Under the pieces are notes generated by a model, which was given only the letters and a program-made list of their open reading frames with translations, searched no databases and had not been told where the DNA came from. Positions 1-5,653 of a stretch of 7,518 nucleotides of DNA are shown in pieces. The translations under genes and the position numbers were made by a program. Source of the stretch: Candidatus Cloacimonadota bacterium (GTDB lineage: Bacteria > Cloacimonadota > Cloacimonadia > Cloacimonadales > TCS61); NCBI GenBank assembly GCA_030668345.1, contig DAOUUD010000080.1:1-7518 (forward strand), written 5' to 3'. Each line of letters begins with the position of its first letter. Position 1 is the stretch's first letter.

Positions 1-152
1 GAACAACCATTCTCTTTGATGTGTGCAAATGGTTATAAAATATGCACCCGATTGTGAATAATCATATTTAGGTAAACGAATAGATCTTCTGTGAAATTTC
101 ATTTAAACATTTACAACCTGCTTAATGAAGTAATAAATCGCGGGTTATTATC

Positions 153-1526
153 CTATTTAAACGTGAAATTCTTTTCCCTGAATAGTTTAAGGCAGGTTTC
201 TGTGATCTGTGTATCGTAAAGGGTGCCTTTGTTCTCTTCCAATTCGGCCAGGGCTTGTTTAATGCCTTTACTGGGGCGGTAAGGCCGGTGCGAAGCCATA
301 GCTTCCACCACATCTGCCACAGCCAGAATTTTAGCTTCCAGGTGGATCTCGTCATCTTTCAATCCGTTGGGATAGCCGCTGCCGTCCAGCCGTTCATGGT
401 GCTGCAGAATAATATCGGCAATGGGCCAGGGGAAGGTGATGGTCTTCAGGATATCGTAACCGGATTTAGGATGATTGTGCAGCAGGCTGATCTCAAATTC
501 GTTTAATTTGAAAGGTTTGGTGAGTATCTCTACCGGAACCACTATCTTACCGATATCGTGAATTATAGAAGCTATCTTTAAACAATCCTGCGTGTCATCG
601 GAAAGTTCCATCTCTTTGGCAATAGCAGAAACCAATTGTCCAACTCTTTTCTGGTGTCCGGCAGTATAAGGATCACGCAATTCCACAGCATAGATAAGTC
701 CGCTCACGGTATCATTAAGCAGTTTCTGCAATTTCACGTTCATACCGCGCAGTTGTTTTTCTGCTTTTTTGCGGAAGGCAATTTCCTTTTTCAAACCTTC
801 ATTAGTAACTTCTAATTGGAGGGTTTTTTCTTCTACCCTTTTTTCCAGGTCTTTATTCAGGAAATCCAGTTCCACCCGGTTCTCTTCTATCAGACGCGCA
901 ATATAGAAATCCCGCCTGGCGTAGAACTCGATGGAATAAGCAGCGAACATTCCTATAACATTGGCACTAATAAAGAAGAAGTTGTATTTTACCAGCATTT
1001 CAGCAGGAGTATGTAAGAACCAGATAGCAGTAAATTCATACATCACTAAAACAATAAAACTGGTGAGTATGGCAGGAATAAATCGGATACTTATAAAGAT
1101 ATAGATGAAAATAAAAGTGATGATAAGAGTAGCGTAATAAGCAAAATCGAAAGGTCTTGGTGAAAGATACAACATCAGCATAAAACTGAATCCATACAAT
1201 ATCATGCAGAAAGCCAATGAGATATCGCGGTATTTATAAAAATTCCGGGAAAAGGAAGAAACAAATATCAATAGACCTATCGGTATCATTACCGAAAACC
1301 TGATGAGCCAGAATAAATATCTTATATCAGAATGAATGTGCATGTCCAGGATACCATAAAGCCCATACAGCAATAATGCCAGAAAGAACGATATGCGCAC
1401 CTGCATAATGGATTTTTTATGATAATCACTAAGAAATTCCTCTTCAATATCCTTTTTGAAAGAGAGCGTGAAGGGATTCAATTCCATATCTTTGAAACCG
1501 GGTAGAATATCAGTCAACTTCGTCAT
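153..1526 (-). CDS. Membrane-anchored HD-GYP domain protein, likely cyclic-di-GMP phosphodiesterase
   Basis: The 457-residue product has three visible parts. Residues about 43-203 form six hydrophobic segments, an integral membrane sensor region. Residues about 205-272 are charged and heptad-like, a probable coiled coil linking sensor to output. Residues about 273-450 are an HD-GYP domain with the HDIGK signature (H323, D324), further likely metal ligands H291, H352, H376, H377 and D405, and the LDGSGYP motif ending at 386. Intact HD and GYP motifs are characteristic of enzymes that hydrolyse cyclic di-GMP, so an active phosphodiesterase at the inner membrane is inferred. The N-terminus resembles the six-helix input region seen on some bacterial nucleotide cyclases and GGDEF proteins; its ligand is unknown. 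The start is supported by an AAGGA ribosome site about eight bases upstream. It is transcribed divergently from the carboxyltransferase operon, and nothing ties the two functionally. It lacks a receiver or GGDEF domain. Confidence 0.9.
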   Translation of the reverse strand: MTKLTDILPGFKDMELNPFTLSFKKDIEEEFLSDYHKKSIMQVRISFFLALLLYGLYGILDMHIHSDIRYLFWLIRFSVMIPIGLLIFVSSFSRNFYKYRDISLAFCMILYGFSFMLMLYLSPRPFDFAYYATLIITFIFIYIFISIRFIPAILTSFIVLVMYEFTAIWFLHTPAEMLVKYNFFFISANVIGMFAAYSIEFYARRDFYIARLIEENRVELDFLNKDLEKRVEEKTLQLEVTNEGLKKEIAFRKKAEKQLRGMNVKLQKLLNDTVSGLIYAVELRDPYTAGHQKRVGQLVSAIAKEMELSDDTQDCLKIASIIHDIGKIVVPVEILTKPFKLNEFEISLLHNHPKSGYDILKTITFPWPIADIILQHHERLDGSGYPNGLKDDEIHLEAKILAVADVVEAMASHRPYRPSKGIKQALAELEENKGTLYDTQITETCLKLFREKNFTFK

Positions 1527-1867
1527 AATTAAATTCCTTACTAAAATTTTTGTTTCATTTTGAATCTGAGTTCAGGAAACAATTTACGAATGCAAAATAC
1601 ATTCTTTTTTGTCAATTGTTAAATATTATTCGTTTTTCTAGATCATTAACAAGTAAAAGAAAATGAAGGTACTTTATTTAATAGTAATACCTTTTAGAGA
1701 ATTTATTATGCCCGCAGGGTTTTTTTTAGAATTCTGATCGATAATGATGGGGAGAAGACCTACCGCAAATGAGAGACAATTAAATATTTTTTTTACTTTA
1801 CACTTTTGAATTGGATTAAGATTTTACCAAATAAATAAAAAAAGTAATCTTGGTTTGGGAGAAAAAT
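1527..1867. other. Divergent intergenic region between the HD-GYP gene and the carboxyltransferase operon
   Basis: This 341-base AT-rich gap must contain the start signals of both flanking genes, because they are transcribed away from each other. On the minus strand a perfect TTGACA (plus coordinates 1610-1615) lies about 85 bases before the HD-GYP start, but no good TATAAT-like box sits 16-18 bases beyond it. No convincing plus-strand promoter was found. A nine-codon ATG frame at 1708-1737 lacks a good ribosome site. I recognise no riboswitch, tRNA or longer coding frame here. Confidence 0.6.
1857..1861 (+). promoter_or_regulatory. Ribosome binding site that decides the start of the 12S-like gene
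   Basis: GGGAG lies six bases before the ATG at 1868, an ideal distance. An in-frame TTG at 1850 would add six residues, but it would place this site inside the coding region and has no comparable site of its own, so the ATG is preferred. Confidence 0.75.
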
Positions 1868-3424
1868 ATGAAAGTTTCTGAGAAGATCGAAGCTTTAAAG
1901 AAAAGAGCAGAAAAAATTAAAGAGATGGGTGGTAAAGCTCGTATAGAGAAACAACACGATAGCCACAAGCTTACTGCCCGTGAACGTCTTAACCTGTTAT
2001 TCGATGAAGGTACGTTCCGCGAAATAGACATGCTGGTAAAACACCGTTCCACAAATTTCAATATGCCCACCACAGAAATTCCATCCGATGGCGTTATCAC
2101 AGGTCATGGGCTGGTAAATGGTCGTCCGGTTTTTGCCTATGCTCAGGATTTTACATCCCGCGGTGGTTCTCTGGGAGAAAAACATGCAGAGAAAATAGTT
2201 AAAGTGATGGACCTGGCCATGAAAGCGGGTGTACCGATCATAGGAATGAACGATTCGGGTGGTGCCCGCGTGGAAGAAGGAATTGATTCATTAAAAGGTT
2301 ATGGAGATATTTTCTTCCGTAATTCCAGGGCTTCCGGCGTAATACCGCAGATATCTCTGATCATGGGACCAACGGCCGGCGGAGCAGTTTATTCTCCGGC
2401 TATGACAGATTTTGTATTTATGGTGAAAAATAGCAGTTATATGTTCATCACCGGACCAAGCGTTATCAAATCTGTTACAGGAGAAGAAACTACTTTTGAA
2501 GAACTGGGTGGTGCTATGACCAATAACACCAAAAGCGGGAATGCTCATTTTGCCTGTGAAAGTGACGAAGATGCCATAGAACATGTAAAAATGCTGCTTG
2601 GTTATATTCCCAATAACAACCTGGATGATCCACCGATCATCCCCATGGGAGATGACCCCGGCAGACTGTGCCCCGAGCTGGATACGATCATTCCGGATAA
2701 CCCGAAAGCCGGTTACGATATGAAAGATGTTATTCATTCTATCCTCGACCAGGGAGAGTTTTACGAAATTCACGAATATTTTGCCCAGAACGCTGTTATA
2801 GGATTTGGCAGGATGAATGGTAAAACTGTGGGTATCATTGCCAACCAGCCGCTTGTTCTGGCAGGATGCCTGGATATCAATGCTTCCGATAAGATCGCTC
2901 GTTTCATTCGTTTATGTGATGCCTTCAATATTCCACTTATCACTTTTGTAGATGTACCCGGATATCTGCCCGGCTGCGACCAGGAATGGGGTGGAGTTAT
3001 CCGTCATGGAGCCAAGATCCTCTGGAGCTATTCCGAAGCTACAGTTCCCAAGCTTACGGTTACCACCAGGAAAAGTTATGGTGGTGCCTATATTGCCATG
3101 AGTTCGCAACATCTGGGAGCAGATGCACTTTTTGCCTGGCCCTCTGCAGAAATTGCCGTGATGGGAGCACAGGGTGCTGTTAATATTGTGGGAAGCTACA
3201 GGAAAGAAATAAAAGAATCAAAAAACCCCGAAGCAACCAGACAGGAAAAAATAAAAGAGTACGAAGAACTTTTTAGCAATCCTTACAGCGCAGCAGAACG
3301 GGGCTATATAGACGCTGTAATTCAACCCTGTGAAACCCGTGTAAGACTTATCGATGCGCTGGAGCTGCTTTGCACAAAGAAAGAAAATATTCCGCCTAAA
3401 AAACATGGAAACATTCCCTTATAG
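1868..3424 (+). CDS. mmdA: Acyl-CoA carboxyltransferase subunit (12S / MmdA / PccB family)
   Basis: The 518-residue protein transfers a carboxyl group between carboxybiotin and an acyl-CoA, most likely propionyl-CoA/methylmalonyl-CoA. Its length matches the family (about 510-525). The two crotonase-like halves are complete. The N-half has SGGARVEEG (130-138) and GPTAGGAVYSP (168-178), where backbone amides of GGA form the oxyanion hole. The C-half has the matching RKSYGGAYIAM (401-411) followed by AWPSAEIAVMGAQGAVNI (423-440). The position that is Asp in classic propionyl-CoA carboxylase beta subunits (GGAYD) is Ile409 here, as far as I can align by eye; decarboxylase and transcarboxylase relatives carry Leu or similar. 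It is the first gene of a three-gene operon, ending nine bases before the next start. The symbol is a family label: the enzyme could serve a transcarboxylase, a decarboxylase or a carboxylase. The lack of a biotin carboxylase gene beside it argues against the last. Confidence 0.93.
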   Translation: MKVSEKIEALKKRAEKIKEMGGKARIEKQHDSHKLTARERLNLLFDEGTFREIDMLVKHRSTNFNMPTTEIPSDGVITGHGLVNGRPVFAYAQDFTSRGGSLGEKHAEKIVKVMDLAMKAGVPIIGMNDSGGARVEEGIDSLKGYGDIFFRNSRASGVIPQISLIMGPTAGGAVYSPAMTDFVFMVKNSSYMFITGPSVIKSVTGEETTFEELGGAMTNNTKSGNAHFACESDEDAIEHVKMLLGYIPNNNLDDPPIIPMGDDPGRLCPELDTIIPDNPKAGYDMKDVIHSILDQGEFYEIHEYFAQNAVIGFGRMNGKTVGIIANQPLVLAGCLDINASDKIARFIRLCDAFNIPLITFVDVPGYLPGCDQEWGGVIRHGAKILWSYSEATVPKLTVTTRKSYGGAYIAMSSQHLGADALFAWPSAEIAVMGAQGAVNIVGSYRKEIKESKNPEATRQEKIKEYEELFSNPYSAAERGYIDAVIQPCETRVRLIDALELLCTKKENIPPKKHGNIPL

Positions 3425-3426
3425 GA
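3423..3426 (+). promoter_or_regulatory. Ribosome binding site for the small GTG-started gene
   Basis: AGGA overlaps the TAG stop of the 12S-like gene and lies seven bases before the GTG at 3434. This spacing supports translation of the small frame and suggests coupling with the upstream gene. Confidence 0.6.
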
Positions 3427-3433
3427 ACTAAAC

Positions 3434-3604
3434 GTGGAAAAGAATAAAAAACTACAAGCTGCCATCGCCGGCGTAGTGCAATTCCTCAAACAAGAGGAAG
3501 AAAATAACAATAACAAAAAGAAAAATAACAACTGGGTAATGGCTGGAAGAAAGATAATCATGCATAATCGTATGTTAGTGCAGAGAAGAGATTTTAAACG
3601 TTGA
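3434..3604 (+). CDS. Small subunit of biotin-dependent carboxyltransferase/decarboxylase complex (MmdE/OadG-C-terminal-like), putative
   Basis: This 56-residue frame starts with GTG and fills the gap between the two carboxyltransferase genes. It has three parts: a helix-like start with AAIAGVVQFLKQEEE (9-23), a polar Asn/Lys linker (24-33), and a basic C-terminus with W34, AGR (37-39) and RMLVQRR (46-52). The AAIA...FL...W..AGR...R pattern recalls the C-terminal part of OadG/MmdD subunits and the roughly 55-residue epsilon subunit of Veillonella methylmalonyl-CoA decarboxylase, which is reported to help hold that complex together. It has no membrane helix, unlike full OadG/MmdD. Position in the operon, a good ribosome site and length all fit a stabilising or assembly subunit bridging the two large proteins. 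The resemblance is from memory and by eye over a short sequence, so function is inferred; that it is a real gene is more certain. Confidence 0.72.
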   Translation: MEKNKKLQAAIAGVVQFLKQEEENNNNKKKNNNWVMAGRKIIMHNRMLVQRRDFKR

Positions 3605-3638
3605 AGCGTGAAAGAGAAAAGCGCTTTTACATTATAAT

Positions 3639-3643
3639 GGAGG
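3639..3643 (+). promoter_or_regulatory. Strong ribosome binding site for the 5S-biotin carrier gene
   Basis: GGAGG stands five bases before the ATG at 3649. It fixes that start over the in-frame ATGs at codons 11 and 14, which have no such site. Confidence 0.8.
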
Positions 3644-3648
3644 AATAA

Positions 3649-5565
3649 ATGAAATTTGATACACATGGCGTTCTGGAAATGTCGAAGATGAATTATGACC
3701 CAAACCGTCCCCGGGCAAAAAACCCTATCAAGATACAGGATCTTAGTTTCCGCGATGGTCATCAGAGTATTTTTGCTACCCGCGGCAGGACAGAAGACAT
3801 GTTGCCAGTAGCTGAGATGATGGATGAGATCGGGTTCTATTCCATGGAAATATGGGGTGGAGCTACTTTTGATACGATGCACAGATTCTTGAATGAAGAT
3901 CCATGGGAAAGGATAAGAACCCTTAAAAAATATATTAAGAAAACTCCTTTCTCGATGTTGCTCAGGGGTCAAAATGTTGTAGGTTACCGCAATTATGCCG
4001 ATGATGTTGTGGAAGCGTTCATCCAGCGGGCCTGCGATAATGGGATCGATATTTTCCGTGTATTCGATGCTCTTAATGATTTCAGGAATTTTGAAACTGC
4101 AGTAAAGATAATCAAAAAGAATAAAAAGCATTTCCAGGGAACTATCTGCTATTCACTCACAGAACCGCGTATGGGTGGCGACACATATAATCTGGATTAT
4201 TACCTGGAAAAAGCAAAACAACTTGAAGAATTTGGTGCTGATACTATCTGCATTAAAGACATGGCCGGGTTGGTTTCCCCCTACGATGTTTACAACCTTA
4301 TCCGCGTACTCAAAGAACAGACGAAGATTCCGCTTCATCTGCATACTCATTTTACTTCAGGAATGGGTGACCTGGCAATTTTCAAAGCCATTGAAGCAGG
4401 AGTGGACATAGTTGATACGTGTATGGCTCCTTATGCTTATAGAACTTCTCATCCTGCTGTAGAGCCAATGGTTGTGTCTCTTCTGGGAACGAACAGGGAT
4501 ACTGGCTTCGACATAAAAAAAATAGCTGTGATTGATAAAGAGATGGAAAAAATTATTCCGAAATACAAACACCTGCTTGATGATACAAAAAATGCTATTA
4601 TCGATATCAATGTTATTCTTCATCAAACTCCGGGTGGAATGCTTTCCAACCTGGTGAATCAGCTCCGTCAGATGGATGCTCTGGACAGGTTGGATGATGT
4701 TTTCGAAGCTTTGCCAAGGGTAAGAAAAGAACTTGGTCAGGTTCCATTGGTTACACCTACCAGCCAGATCGTGGGAATTCAAACCGTAAATAATGTGCTC
4801 TTCGATAAAGAAGTGGGAGATTATTCCCAGATAACAGAACAGGTGAAAGACCTCTGCTTTGGATTATATGGAAAGACCACACTTCCTATCGATAAAAAAG
4901 TTCAGAAAAAAGCTTTGAAAGGATATCCTCGTGGTGAAACACCAATTTCTACCCGTCCCGGTGACACACTGGAACCGGAACTTCCCAAAGTGAAAGAAGA
5001 GGTTAAAGGACTGGCAAAAGATCTGGATGATGAAATTATCTGCGCACTTTATCCTGTAACGGGTAAACGCTTTCTGAAATGGAAATATGGTTTGGAAGAA
5101 ATTCCCGATGATGTTAAACCTAAAACCCTGGAAGCTGTGGAAAAAGAAAAAGAAATAGTACGGAAAGCTCTTTCCGGTGAACTCACAGCCAAAGCCAGCA
5201 AAGATAAACCTGCCAACCTGCGCTCATTCGATGTGTATGTGGATGGTGAACACTTTAATGTGGAAGTAGCCGATCCCAATGCTCGGGGAGTTAGTGTAAA
5301 CTTTCAGAAAAAGGAAAAGAAAGCTGCAGAAACAGATGAATCGGGTAACCTGCGTGCTCCCATTCCGGGAATGATCCTCGAGTACAAAAAGAAAGTTGGG
5401 GATAAGGTAAAAGCCGGCGAAACCGTAGTCGTGCTGGAAGCCATGAAGATGTTCAATAACCTGGCTGCACCCTGCGATGGTGAGATCAAGGATATTGATT
5501 TTAAAGCTGGTGAGTCAGTTGTAAAAGGAGATATTCTCTGCTATATTGAGCCGGTGAAAAAATAG
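3649..5565 (+). CDS. oadA: 5S/OadA-type carboxyltransferase fused to C-terminal biotin carrier domain
   Basis: The 638-residue protein combines a TIM-barrel carboxyltransferase (about 27-320), a conserved helical domain (about 320-480), a linker, and a biotinyl domain (about 567-635). Active-site signatures are intact: FRDGHQS (34-40) with metal-binding Asp36, CIKDMAG (201-207) with the expected carboxylated Lys203, and HLHTH (230-234) with metal-binding histidines. Biotin would be attached at Lys600 in EAMKM (597-601). The segment FDVYVDGEHFNVEV (527-540) is typical of the stretch before the carrier in OadA/PycB proteins. The family moves carboxyl groups between biotin and pyruvate/oxaloacetate in the cytoplasm. 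It is the last gene of the operon, 44 bases after the small gene and followed at once by a terminator. The symbol is a family label; oxaloacetate decarboxylase alpha and pyruvate carboxylase subunit B share this layout. With a 12S-like partner and no pump subunit or biotin carboxylase nearby, transcarboxylase is the favoured role. Confidence 0.92.
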   Translation: MKFDTHGVLEMSKMNYDPNRPRAKNPIKIQDLSFRDGHQSIFATRGRTEDMLPVAEMMDEIGFYSMEIWGGATFDTMHRFLNEDPWERIRTLKKYIKKTPFSMLLRGQNVVGYRNYADDVVEAFIQRACDNGIDIFRVFDALNDFRNFETAVKIIKKNKKHFQGTICYSLTEPRMGGDTYNLDYYLEKAKQLEEFGADTICIKDMAGLVSPYDVYNLIRVLKEQTKIPLHLHTHFTSGMGDLAIFKAIEAGVDIVDTCMAPYAYRTSHPAVEPMVVSLLGTNRDTGFDIKKIAVIDKEMEKIIPKYKHLLDDTKNAIIDINVILHQTPGGMLSNLVNQLRQMDALDRLDDVFEALPRVRKELGQVPLVTPTSQIVGIQTVNNVLFDKEVGDYSQITEQVKDLCFGLYGKTTLPIDKKVQKKALKGYPRGETPISTRPGDTLEPELPKVKEEVKGLAKDLDDEIICALYPVTGKRFLKWKYGLEEIPDDVKPKTLEAVEKEKEIVRKALSGELTAKASKDKPANLRSFDVYVDGEHFNVEVADPNARGVSVNFQKKEKKAAETDESGNLRAPIPGMILEYKKKVGDKVKAGETVVVLEAMKMFNNLAAPCDGEIKDIDFKAGESVVKGDILCYIEPVKK

Positions 5566-5602
5566 CTGTAAAAAAAATACACACATAAAGTATAAAAAAA
5601 AT

Positions 5603-5632
5603 AAAACCCGCAGAAATGCGGGTTTTGTTTTT
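5603..5632. terminator. Bidirectional intrinsic terminator between convergent genes
   Basis: A perfect ten-base-pair stem (5603-5612 with 5617-5626, core CCCGCA/TGCGGG) encloses a GAAA loop. On the plus strand it is followed by GTTTTT. On the minus strand it is followed by a long T run (the complement of the A-rich 5594-5606). It lies 37 bases after the 5S-biotin gene and 21 bases beyond the stop of the converging SPOR gene, so it can end both transcripts and closes the plus-strand operon at three genes. Confidence 0.92.
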
Positions 5633-5653
5633 GATGAGAAATTTTCCGAACAA

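Noticed and set aside
5..34. Seven-base perfect inverted repeat AACCATT/AATGGTT at the left edge, possible terminator for the HD-GYP gene
   Set aside because: The stem is AT-rich with a 16-base loop and lacks a T run on the minus strand; it is more than 100 bases beyond the stop.
131..150. TAATAA...TTATTA inverted repeat just after the HD-GYP stop
   Set aside because: Six A-T pairs only, with no T tract after it; too weak to call a terminator.
1709..1728. CCCGCAGGG followed by eight T, resembling a small terminator
   Set aside because: The stem is only three pairs with a three-base loop, too weak to act as an intrinsic terminator.
1708..1737. Nine-codon ATG frame upstream of the operon, possible leader peptide
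   Set aside because: It has no good ribosome site, no run of regulatory codons and no following attenuator hairpin.
1850..1867. TTG start adding six residues to the 12S-like protein
   Set aside because: The GGGAG ribosome site at 1857-1861 lies inside this extension and is ideally spaced for the ATG at 1868.
2291..2773. Minus-strand open frame of 160 codons inside the 12S-like gene
   Set aside because: It is a shadow of a well-supported coding region on the other strand.
3322..4131. Long minus-strand open frame of 269 codons across the small gene and the start of the 5S-like gene
   Set aside because: It is antisense to genes with clear family motifs, and its translation shows no coherent domain.
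1868..5565. Sodium-pumping decarboxylase interpretation of the operon
   Set aside because: No membrane beta subunit and no full membrane-anchored gamma/delta subunit occur before the terminator. It is not excluded if those genes lie elsewhere.
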